Shown here: in pieces, positions 53,901-60,590 of the stretch
Layout: each line of letters begins with the position of its first letter
Numbering within the stretch: the first letter of the stretch is position 1
Source of the DNA: Paludibacter sp.
Lineage (GTDB): Bacteria; Bacteroidota; Bacteroidia; Bacteroidales; Paludibacteraceae
Direction of reading: 5' to 3'
DNA: 61,926 nucleotides
Assembly (NCBI GenBank): GCA_024710005.1
Contig: JANJVQ010000008.1
Coordinates: 1 to 61,926, forward strand
Program-made: the position numbers and the translations under genes
Notes under the pieces: model-generated
Databases searched by the model: none
What the model saw: only the letters and a program-made list of their open reading frames with translations
What the model was told of the DNA's origin: nothing

Positions 53901-54094
53901 CTGATGCCCTGAATATTTCCGGAGCTGAAAACAGTACGTTGCAGGTAATGGATATTACAGGTTCCAGGGTTTATCAACAGAGAATAAATGATAACAATGA
54001 GGTTGTTAATTTAAAATCATTGGTTCCTGGCATTTACTTCTTCCACATTGAAAAAGATAAATTAGTCAAAATTGTGAAGGTCTTAAAAAATTAA
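50996..54094 (+). CDS. T9SS-secreted purple-acid-phosphatase-like protein with carbohydrate-binding-type domains
   Basis: The product is 1032 residues. After a signal peptide (to IINAQ) come a CBM-like jelly roll (about 35-230; LIMDFENGDVSGWTKN), an Ig domain (about 235-340) and a cohesin-like domain (about 345-490). A small carboxypeptidase-regulatory-like domain (about 495-555) precedes a purple-acid-phosphatase N domain (about 585-665; GLEPGTTYIYQVGDG). The metallophosphatase domain (about 668-930) keeps AYGDLQ, NVGDIVDN, TYGNHEY, LHYEVP and FSGHGHTF, so all metal ligands are present. A T9SS type A domain ends the protein (IKVYPNSFTDALNI ... GIYFFHIEKDKLVKI). It may release phosphate from surface polymers such as teichoic acids; the substrate is inferred only. 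Confidence 0.85.
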   Translation: MKTQRLILLFALLLCGSVMIIINAQPVSGPGIDPNALLIMDFENGDVSGWTKNTINRGEKVSVELMDAEKGDPVRFGRYAVKLNWDLTAAQTGTTLACLYAPPANAFVIPAAPNPRKIGMWIYASPECKGNIWFRLQLFSPPGAAGSSSTVVAVFGNEPSYAGINWTGWKYHEFDFPAGGANKQLGPPAAATPSYGMFRLLQEKSGDATLGRQLTKGYFIIDNVRVTSGNVTEDTTRPVISSLKGNESTLSGATFNTGNINFSTNYSDNLSGINIGSASFTVNGVLYKAGSTGFNADATSATLTGLKLRNGTHTVVAHVEDNFGNIQTSTATFTVNDPNVVATTVTLVPDAKAHVGNVFEMKVNTNNSQDIKELDITLELNQYAAVDATNGVVFAASVTEGTYNYNASNNQLTIQLKNNHNAAAVGTLATIKVNISKNSNPDDVLRCTPVVATATYGDDSSGAFSLFSAFSRPVEATYNLTIQKRIVGVPGEVLVTDLNGNPVAGATVYANTVTGVTGVNGVASFDFTASAQAVNMYAGKSGKYSYTYVVRTLNPMLTAIPSAIRSGTNYDPSTTKTIVWMANPATAAEPSIIKIAKKADGEGSFQQFTGVTKILEFDAISSSGVAKGSRVTVTGLEPGTTYIYQVGDGTNWSPTREFTTTSDANKFFFSAYGDLQATGPADMALWIAAGETIESMEQKPFFSLNVGDIVDNDNNWAYHAHYSSLFDQRAGFANIDMVATYGNHEYMGTPNADIIKFLNGHHYIEPSSKYNIDAVGDGTYASVYGNMIVISLDWESKGAGFTALQRQTEQVKWLDEVLTAHVDKTWKVVTLHYEVPNTGFTSTSLATLGPVFDKHDVQIVFSGHGHTFRRVQIKNSVWTPSNYSRTATPVFGAGTMYWQLGGMRPSDGNSQRWVLGEVDGNTIKFTVRNGSNAIVENECFTLTTVESALNDVNSVNGNSNIKVYPNSFTDALNISGAENSTLQVMDITGSRVYQQRINDNNEVVNLKSLVPGIYFFHIEKDKLVKIVKVLKN

Positions 54095-54119
54095 AATTGT
54101 TGATATTTTCGTGTTTGGT

Positions 54120-54153
54120 GTTGTAGAGATAGGGCATGCCCTGTCTCTACAAC
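54120..54153. repeat. Palindrome between convergent genes, followed by a GGAAAACGG-type repeat
   Basis: GTTGTAGAGATAGGGCA and TGCCCTGTCTCTACAAC form 17-bp arms with one mismatch. The GTAGAGACAGGGCATGCCCT type is known as a dispersed palindrome in many genomes. It lies between the phosphatase gene (+) and the AmiE-like gene (-) and could end transcription on both strands. At 54163-54192 the reverse complement of AGCGGAAAACGGAAAGCGGA follows, next to the end of the AmiE-like gene. Confidence 0.65.
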
Positions 54154-54193
54154 GTTTTCTGGTATTCGCTTTCCGCTTTCCGTTTTCCGCTAA

Positions 54194-55351
54194 TTACATT
54201 CTCACCGCCCCTGCAACCGCGTTGGCAACCAATGCCCGCAATCGCGACACAGAACCTTTATCGTCAGGATGCACCCGGTTGGTCAGCAGGATAACCGCGA
54301 TTTTGTGATCCGGATCGATAACAATCGAAGTGCCCGTGTAGCCCGTATGTCCGTAAGTGTTCGGTCCGAGCAGGTCGCCCTGGTTGGAGGCGTACGATGA
54401 ATACATGTCCCAGCCAAGGGTACGGCCAAATGCTGAAATGCCCGATGGTACAGTGGTCATGGCTCTTACTGTAAGCGGACTCAGTACCTGTCTTCCATGA
54501 TGAGTACCATTATTAAGCAGCATGGCTGCAAATTGTGCCAGGTCTCTCGCATCCGAAAACAAGCCAGCATTACCTGATATGCCTTGTTTTAAAATACGTG
54601 CCATCGGGTCGTGGGCAGTTCCCAGTAAAACCTGATTGTCCGGTTGTTTTTCCGTTGGGGCGATGTGTTTTATTTTGACATCCTCGGGTATATAGTCTGT
54701 GTTTCTCATGCCCAACACCTTAAAGATGTTCTCATTTGCAAAATCACGTAAACTTTGACCGCTGATTTTTTCTATGATATGTTGTAATGTGATGAAGTTC
54801 AGACAACTGTATTTGAATTCTTCACCCGGCTTTGCGTTTCTCTTTACTGATGCAATGTGCTGGATTAATACATTCGGGTTGTCGGCAAGTTTCTTTTCCA
54901 ATAATTCAACAGGTGCATAAGAAGGTAACCCTGACGTGTGTGTGAGTAAATGCATAATCTGAATATCATCTTTAAATTCAGGAATATACATTGAAACCGG
55001 ATCATTCAGTCTGATTTTTCCTCTTTCGGTTAATATCATTACTGATGTTGCTGTAGAAACCGATTTTGTTAACGATGCCACGTCGAAAATAGTATTGGTT
55101 CGCATCGGAATGGTATCCGGATATACACTTTTGTTTCCGTAAGCTTTGAGATACACGATGTTGCTTTGATGTACGACTGCCAGCACGGCTCCCGGTATTT
55201 CTTTGTCTGTTATAGCCTGATTAATAGCTTCATCAGCATATCGCAACTGGTGTCTGTCTATTCTCAGGGATCCAATTGAATCACATTTGCAGTTTTGTCC
55301 GAAAACCGGCAATCCGAGAAGTAATATCAGGATGAAGAGAAATTGTTTCAT
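54194..55351 (-). CDS. Serine hydrolase of the beta-lactamase/AmiE group
   Basis: This 385-residue exported protein (signal peptide to about residue 19) carries the SxxK motif S93-L-T-K96 and HTG at 334-336 in the place of KTG. At the second motif it has Y181-S-C where class C enzymes have Y-x-N. The similarity is to low-molecular-weight penicillin-binding-protein-like esterases and amidases. In B. subtilis the relative AmiE lies with namZ, nagZ and murQ and removes stem peptides from MurNAc in turnover fragments. Here it likewise stands with GH20, SpoIID-type and MurQ genes, so an amidase or peptidase role on muropeptides is more likely than antibiotic resistance. It is last in the operon. 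Confidence 0.8.
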   Translation of the reverse strand: MKQFLFILILLLGLPVFGQNCKCDSIGSLRIDRHQLRYADEAINQAITDKEIPGAVLAVVHQSNIVYLKAYGNKSVYPDTIPMRTNTIFDVASLTKSVSTATSVMILTERGKIRLNDPVSMYIPEFKDDIQIMHLLTHTSGLPSYAPVELLEKKLADNPNVLIQHIASVKRNAKPGEEFKYSCLNFITLQHIIEKISGQSLRDFANENIFKVLGMRNTDYIPEDVKIKHIAPTEKQPDNQVLLGTAHDPMARILKQGISGNAGLFSDARDLAQFAAMLLNNGTHHGRQVLSPLTVRAMTTVPSGISAFGRTLGWDMYSSYASNQGDLLGPNTYGHTGYTGTSIVIDPDHKIAVILLTNRVHPDDKGSVSRLRALVANAVAGAVRM

Positions 55352-55366
55352 GGGTGTGTTTTTTGA

Positions 55367-55403
55367 ACAGGATAAACATGTATAAATATTCTGTTTATCC
55401 TGT
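55367..55403. repeat. 12-bp inverted repeat between SpoIID-type and AmiE-like genes
   Basis: ACAGGATAAACA (55367-55378) and TGTTTATCCTGT (55392-55403) pair around 13 bases. The related words ACAGGATTAACAGGATTTAC occur in the spacer at 11911-11930. It may be a weak attenuator or just a dispersed repeat. Confidence 0.6.
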
Positions 55404-55411
55404 CTGATTTT

Positions 55412-56761
55412 TTAGTATATCTTTTCCAGTGTTGAAGAAGGAAAATAATGTGTCAGAATTTCCTGATAAGTATAACCTTTCGTGCTCATCACCGCTGCGC
55501 CAATCTGACACAAACCGACTCCGTGACCCCATCCGGCTCCTTTCAACACAAATACATCCGGTATAATTTTCCCTGTTTCAGCAGTAATTTTCTTACCTAC
55601 AACAAAGGCCGAACTGTATAGATGTGATTTCGACAGGGCTTTGCGTATTTCTAATTCTTTACCGATGGTAATGCTGCTTTTACTTCCGACAATTTTCAAG
55701 CGGATGATTCTGCCTGAAACACCTCTTTCAAGAGGAATTAAATCAAGTACATCCCCTACATCAATACCGACTTTATTGAAAAGTAACTCCTTGATTTCTG
55801 CTTGTGTAAGTTTGGTTTCCCAGCGGTAAAAATCGGGGGTTTCCTGGTCGTAGTTGTTCAGCATCTGGGATAAAATGACTTTGTCATCGGTGTTGCAAAA
55901 TGCTTCGGGCTTGGTTAATATCCATCTTGCTGCATTTTCTTCGATGCTTAAATCCATCTCGTAGCCTGCTGGTGCTGCGGGATTATCAATTACTTTTGCC
56001 AGATACGGATGATGCACCGGTTCCCACACGTTTTCAAAAATTTCGGTTACCCCTCCGCAACATTTGTAAAAACGGGCATCGCAGACCTTGTTGTTGTAGG
56101 TCAGTACTTCGCCTCGGGTGATTTGCAGCGCCTTGTAAACCTGCTCCGACGAAACCATGGTGATGCCCTGATAACGCTGGCAGTGGTCATCGGCGCAAAC
56201 ATCAAAACGGTCGTGGTCTTCGCGGTCATACCAACGGATGTAGCCATCTTCGTTTTTGATGATGGGCGTATATCCGGCACTTTTCACTTCTTTGCTTTTT
56301 TCGAGTTGAGCAATCAGCCAGCTCCGTGAAATAACGGCATGCGCTTTCAGTAGTTCATCTGAAGAGGTTGAACTCATTTCCGAAGAAATCACGCTGAGCA
56401 GGTATTCTTCGAGTGATAAGATATTGACTGCTGTGAGCTTTCCTTTGTCGGTATAGAATTTTAATTTTCCCCTGAACCGCTGATTTTCTGCTCTTTCCCA
56501 ATGAAACTGTACGCCGATAATCACATCATATAAATCAAAATCATCGGCATCTTCTTGGTTAGGTTCGAAAACTACGGCATCCTTGTATGTGTATGTTTTT
56601 CCATCGATATACAAGGTAAATGTGCTTTCGTCAGTAACCCTGACTTCTCCTTCCTGGTTGGAAAAAGTGACTCCGGTATCAGTTTGTGTGAAAGTGCCAT
56701 TCAGTTTGAAACGGATGGTTTCGGCGGATAAAATCCCGACTTCTATGGTTGGTGTTTGCAT
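55412..56761 (-). CDS. SpoIID/LytB-domain protein without a signal peptide
   Basis: The product is 449 residues with a SpoIID domain: VNILSLEEYLLSVISSEM, LLKAHAVISRSWLIA, VCDARFYKCCGGVTEI and the C-terminal GAGWGHGVGLCQIGAAVM. SpoIID proteins are lytic transglycosylases that act on peptide-free peptidoglycan and leave anhydroMurNAc ends. The N-terminus (MQTPTIEVGILSAETIRFKL) has no signal peptide or membrane segment. An in-frame stop lies just upstream, so an exported form with a longer start is ruled out. Either it works in the cytoplasm on imported fragments or it leaves by another route. It is 17 bp after the GH20 gene. Confidence 0.85.
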   Translation of the reverse strand: MQTPTIEVGILSAETIRFKLNGTFTQTDTGVTFSNQEGEVRVTDESTFTLYIDGKTYTYKDAVVFEPNQEDADDFDLYDVIIGVQFHWERAENQRFRGKLKFYTDKGKLTAVNILSLEEYLLSVISSEMSSTSSDELLKAHAVISRSWLIAQLEKSKEVKSAGYTPIIKNEDGYIRWYDREDHDRFDVCADDHCQRYQGITMVSSEQVYKALQITRGEVLTYNNKVCDARFYKCCGGVTEIFENVWEPVHHPYLAKVIDNPAAPAGYEMDLSIEENAARWILTKPEAFCNTDDKVILSQMLNNYDQETPDFYRWETKLTQAEIKELLFNKVGIDVGDVLDLIPLERGVSGRIIRLKIVGSKSSITIGKELEIRKALSKSHLYSSAFVVGKKITAETGKIIPDVFVLKGAGWGHGVGLCQIGAAVMSTKGYTYQEILTHYFPSSTLEKIY

Positions 56762-56778
56762 GTTATTAAGTGGTTGAT

Positions 56779-59271
56779 TTAATCGTACTTTTGCGTGATG
56801 GTGATACTTGATTTTCCCAAGTAGAAAGTTTTTGCTTTCAGGGTTTTGGCCTCACTGGCAACCGGTTCTGTCCATAGCGTCGATTCGATTGTCGGTTCAC
56901 TACCATCAGTTGTATAACGTATTTCGGCTTCCGGAATTGTTCCATTGGCATATAAGAAACCATCTTTCACGATGATTCCAGGAGGGGCTACCCTGAAATT
57001 GACACCTTTGGCAGCCAAACGGGGCAACTCAAGATAAGCGATCTGGGCATTGTACCTCCGTAGTGCCTTTTCGTATGTCGAATTATTATCTTCCAGTGAC
57101 CAGGCCGGTTGCGTATTCCAGGCTCTTTCAATCAGTCCGAACATTTTCGGAAATAAGTAATAACCAATCTGATCGAAGCTGCGGATGGTTTCCGACCACA
57201 GTTGTCCCTGCAAACCTTTAATCTGATTACGTGCTTCTTTCTTCAGCGGAACTTTGTTTTTGTGGATGTTGAAAATGTCGACCGGGTCGCCCGTCCGGTT
57301 GCGTCTGACCGATTTGTAGATGTCATAAGGCAGCATATCGAAAGAATTGTATTCATTCACGTAGCCGCCCCAGTTCAATCCATCTTCTTGCTGATGGTTG
57401 CAATACAGCAAGTCAAAATAGAAGTTGGAGACATTGCAAAGGATAACCGGATAGCCGGCATTGGCTAATTTATAGGTGATTTCATCGCCACCCCAATCGG
57501 GAACCGTGTTCCATGTGTAGCTGAGTATGTTGCTGTCTTTAAAGCGTTCATTCGCGGTATGACCGGGTTTCATGGCGACCTCTTCCCAGCCGGCTGTTTG
57601 AATATCCCTGGATGCAAGCATCGGGATGACTTGTTCCAGGAAATAATCTTTCAATTCACGAATTTCTGTCATGCCTTTTTCCTTCATAAACAGGCGGGAA
57701 ATTGCAGAACCTTCCCACGCACCTTTTGGCACCTCATCTCCGCCAATGTGAAAAATGTTCAGGCTGAGTCCGGCATCACGATACATCTTGTGAATTTCAT
57801 CAATCACTTTTTCGATGAAGCGGTAGGAAGAAGGCATGGCAACGTTAATCACATTGTCGGTATAATGCTGTGCGGAAACGTATTTCGAAGTGTCTGCAAA
57901 ATCAATCAGGAGGTATTCTTCTGCCTTGACTTTATCAGTCCTGATGTATTTGTGGTAACGGGCATTCATGGCCTTGATGGCAGCGCGCGAATGTCCGGGG
58001 ATATCCACTTCTGGAATAATACGGACATGGCGTTTGGCGGCATATTGTAAGATATCGATAAAATCCTGTCGCGTGTAAAACCCGTTGGCCAGACTTGCCG
58101 TGTCGTTTCCATTCCAACCCCATCCATACATGGGGTAGAGACAGGTAGACTCATCGGTTGTGTGTCCACGGCGGGACCCGACTTCAGTCAGTTCTTCCAG
58201 TCCCGGAATTTCGATGCGCCAACCTTCGTCATCGGTCAGGTGCATGTGCAGCACGTTGATTTTGTAGGCCGATAAGTAATCAATCAATTTGTAAATATGA
58301 TGTTTTTTTGTGAAATTGCGCGAAACATCCAGCATCACACCCCTGTAATCTGCATCCGGATAATCGGTTATATGCATGTTGTCAAACTCAGCCGGTAGTT
58401 TGCCTGTATTCCCCAGTAGGTTGGTCAGGGTCTGACAAGCATTGAAAATCCCGTGAGTAGTACTGCCTGCAAGCACAAAATGCTTGTCCTGCATGCTTAT
58501 TTCATAATACTCCTGCGGATGATCTTCCGGTAATTTCTTTAATTCGACTACCGTTTCTCCCTGTTCTGAAAAAGTACAGTTAAATGTGTTTGATAAAGTG
58601 TTTTTGAGTAGAATAGCCTCGTTTTCAAATGCTTTGTCCCATTTCAACTTGATGTTATTCGAAAAGACAGCTTTCCCCGGTTTTTTATCTTTTTGTTTTA
58701 CAGTAGGGAAGATGTCGGTGAGCTCCGGCTTAATTTTTTCGCTGAAAAAAGCATTTTGTTCATACAGATAAGCACCATCGGCATAGGGTAAGTCTTTTCC
58801 CGGACGTTTGTATTGTCCCGCTTTGGTAAATGGTTCGATAGTAACCGGAATGTTGACAGGTTTTTTTTCTTTGCCATTTTTATTTTTAAAAACAAGGTAG
58901 GCAGCTTCCGGTCCGCGTGCTTCCCGAACAACATTGCCTTTGTGGCGACAGGTAAAGTGAAGCGTTTCTCCCGGTTTTAGTGCCTGAAAATGTTCCGTCG
59001 GACTCATTTTCTGGAAACTCCCCACGATGCGTTCCAGTTTGAGTGGAGCGTTTTCTTCGTTTATCGGGACAACCGTCATAATCGTGTAGTAGATATCCCA
59101 GTTGTTTTTCAGCGTTTTTTTGCTTGTGTTCGTGATGTGGAAAGTGCTTTCCATGATGCCCGGTTCAATGCCATTCTGTCCCATCTCCCAGGTGATGGAG
59201 ACAGGAGTTTTAGTGGTGTTGCATCCCCATAGTAAAACCATAAATATGGATGTTAATAATGTGTTCTTCAT
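56779..59271 (-). CDS. GH20 beta-N-acetylhexosaminidase lipoprotein
   Basis: The product is 830 residues with a lipobox (LLWGC, Cys17). An N-terminal chitobiase-like carbohydrate-binding domain (about 25-150) is followed by a GH20b domain (about 165-305) and a GH20 barrel (about 307-690). The barrel has LHMHLTDDEGWRIEIP, IPEVDIPGHSRA and the catalytic pair D512-E513 in HIGGDEVPKG. A small C-terminal CHB_HEX_C-type domain closes the protein. It removes terminal beta-GlcNAc from glycan ends in the periplasm or at the membrane and would alternate with NamZ in trimming peptidoglycan chains. It takes the role that the GH3 enzyme NagZ plays in B. subtilis. It is separated from murQ by about 200 bp of repeats. 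Confidence 0.93.
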   Translation of the reverse strand: MKNTLLTSIFMVLLWGCNTTKTPVSITWEMGQNGIEPGIMESTFHITNTSKKTLKNNWDIYYTIMTVVPINEENAPLKLERIVGSFQKMSPTEHFQALKPGETLHFTCRHKGNVVREARGPEAAYLVFKNKNGKEKKPVNIPVTIEPFTKAGQYKRPGKDLPYADGAYLYEQNAFFSEKIKPELTDIFPTVKQKDKKPGKAVFSNNIKLKWDKAFENEAILLKNTLSNTFNCTFSEQGETVVELKKLPEDHPQEYYEISMQDKHFVLAGSTTHGIFNACQTLTNLLGNTGKLPAEFDNMHITDYPDADYRGVMLDVSRNFTKKHHIYKLIDYLSAYKINVLHMHLTDDEGWRIEIPGLEELTEVGSRRGHTTDESTCLYPMYGWGWNGNDTASLANGFYTRQDFIDILQYAAKRHVRIIPEVDIPGHSRAAIKAMNARYHKYIRTDKVKAEEYLLIDFADTSKYVSAQHYTDNVINVAMPSSYRFIEKVIDEIHKMYRDAGLSLNIFHIGGDEVPKGAWEGSAISRLFMKEKGMTEIRELKDYFLEQVIPMLASRDIQTAGWEEVAMKPGHTANERFKDSNILSYTWNTVPDWGGDEITYKLANAGYPVILCNVSNFYFDLLYCNHQQEDGLNWGGYVNEYNSFDMLPYDIYKSVRRNRTGDPVDIFNIHKNKVPLKKEARNQIKGLQGQLWSETIRSFDQIGYYLFPKMFGLIERAWNTQPAWSLEDNNSTYEKALRRYNAQIAYLELPRLAAKGVNFRVAPPGIIVKDGFLYANGTIPEAEIRYTTDGSEPTIESTLWTEPVASEAKTLKAKTFYLGKSSITITQKYD

Positions 59272-59273
59272 GT

Positions 59274-59470
59274 TTTTACAGGATTTTATAAAGTCTTAAG
59301 TCGTTTCGCTACCTACGGCAGCTCCATATATGGGTTGTGATTCCGTCAATCCAGCCAGTAAACTGGCTGGTTACAAAACTTCGCTTCCTACGGAAGCAAA
59401 ACCCAATAATCCGGCTCTCCGCTCTTCGCTCTTCGCTCTTCGCTCTCCGTTTTCCGCTATTCACCAACCA
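59274..59470. repeat. Spacer filled with REP-like palindromes between murQ and the GH20 gene
   Basis: The spacer contains the reverse complement of the 37052-37090 motif (GCTACCTACGGCAGCTCC, ATGGGTTGTGATTCC), the palindrome CCAGCCAGTAAACTGGCTGG (59351-59370) and the hairpin GCTTCCTACGGAAGC (59383-59397). A run of CGCTCTTCGCTCTTCGCTCT and CCGTTTTCCGCTATTC follows, touching the murQ stop codon. No gene is seen. It may lower read-through from murQ into the GH20 gene. Confidence 0.75.
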
Positions 59471-60274
59471 CTATTTATACGCATCCAGCACCTTTTTCAC
59501 CGATCCATATTTCAACAGCAATTCCCTGGCTTCCTCTTTCGGCAGACCAAGTTCCTCGACTATCATGCGGGTGCCTCTTTCAACTAATTTCTTGTTAGTA
59601 AGTTGCATGTTAACCATTTTATTGCCTTTTACACGTCCCATTTTAATCATCAGGGTCGTTGATATCATGTTCAGAATTAACTTCTGAGCTGATCCTGCTT
59701 TCAGGCGGGTGCTTCCGGTCACAAATTCCGGTCCTACCACCGCTTCAATCGGGTACTCGGCAGCCAAAGCCAAAGGCGATCCCGGGTTGCAGGTGATGCA
59801 ACCTGTCAGCAAACCTTCTTCCCGTGCTTTTTTAATGCCTCCGATGACATAAGGTGTTGTTCCCGAAGCTGCGATGCCAATCAGGGTGTCTGTTTTGTTA
59901 ATCTGAAATGCTTCCAGGTCTTTCCATGCTTGTTCGGTGTTGTCTTCCGCCGCTTCAACTGCACTCCGCAATGCCTTGTCTCCTCCTGCAATCAAGCCAA
60001 TGATGATGCCGGGTGTAACACCAAAAGTGGGAGGAATTTCCGAGGCATCAAGTACGCCCAGACGACCACTCGTGCCGGCTCCGATGTAGAAAACGCGACC
60101 GCCAAGGGGCATTCTTTCTAATATTTTGTCAATTAGTTGTTCGATTTGCGGTATGACTTTTTGGATGGCCAAATGAATTTTGGCATCTTCCTCGTTGATG
60201 CCGGTTAAAAGTTCATTAACGCTCATTTTATCCAAATGTGCAAAGCGTGACGGGGATTCTGTTATGTTTTCCAT
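59471..60274 (-). CDS. murQ: N-acetylmuramic acid 6-phosphate etherase MurQ
   Basis: MurQ cleaves the lactyl ether of MurNAc-6-P to give GlcNAc-6-P and D-lactate in the cytoplasm. The product is 267 residues (E. coli MurQ is about 298). It has the SIS fold with GAGTSGRLGVLDASEIPPTF, including the catalytic-type E79, and AVEAAEDNTEQAW, including E110. Further on are GIAASGTTPYVIGGIKKA, VTGSTRLKAGSAQKLILNM and the C-terminal helical region. The shorter length reflects a reduced C-terminus rather than loss of catalytic parts. It leads the minus-strand operon and is divergent from the second namZ gene, with a good -7 box upstream. It supplies the link from the kinases to D-lactate oxidation. Confidence 0.95.
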   Translation of the reverse strand: MENITESPSRFAHLDKMSVNELLTGINEEDAKIHLAIQKVIPQIEQLIDKILERMPLGGRVFYIGAGTSGRLGVLDASEIPPTFGVTPGIIIGLIAGGDKALRSAVEAAEDNTEQAWKDLEAFQINKTDTLIGIAASGTTPYVIGGIKKAREEGLLTGCITCNPGSPLALAAEYPIEAVVGPEFVTGSTRLKAGSAQKLILNMISTTLMIKMGRVKGNKMVNMQLTNKKLVERGTRMIVEELGLPKEEARELLLKYGSVKKVLDAYK

Positions 60275-60355
60275 CGTGTTGTTATTTTAATACTTATTTT
60301 AAAGTTTTTATTCAATTTTTGATTTGAAAATTAATATTGTGGTTTTTTAACGTTG

Positions 60356-60386
60356 CAAAAATAGCAAAATCTTGTCACAAAAACAA
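60356..60386 (-). promoter_or_regulatory. Bacteroides-type promoter for murQ
   Basis: On the minus strand TTG (60386-60384), a 20-bp spacer and TATTTTTG (60363-60356) fit the -33/-7 pattern. The leader to the murQ start would be about 75 bases. Confidence 0.6.
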
Positions 60387-60454
60387 CTAAAACACTGAAA
60401 AAAAGGACAAATATTGTAGTTGTTTAACTCATTTCAAGGTAGTATAACAAATGG

Positions 60455-60483
60455 TTGTTTTCAGATTTAATTTTCTACTTTTG
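60455..60483 (+). promoter_or_regulatory. Bacteroides-type promoter for the second namZ
   Basis: TTG (60455-60457), an 18-bp spacer and TACTTTTG (60476-60483) fit the -33/-7 pattern. The leader would be about 100 bases. Together with the murQ box it makes a back-to-back pair about 90 bp apart, suited to joint control. Confidence 0.6.
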
Positions 60484-60590
60484 TCAACTGAATAAAGCTT
60501 GTATATTTGAACTTATGTGGACTCATGTGTCTTATATGGTTAAATATTGATTCTTTATTGTTTTAACTGATATATTATTTTTTGAACATC

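Noticed and set aside
54194-55351. Antibiotic-resistance beta-lactamase
   Set aside because: The HTG and Y-S-C motifs and the GH20/SpoIID/MurQ neighbours fit an AmiE-like amidase or esterase better.
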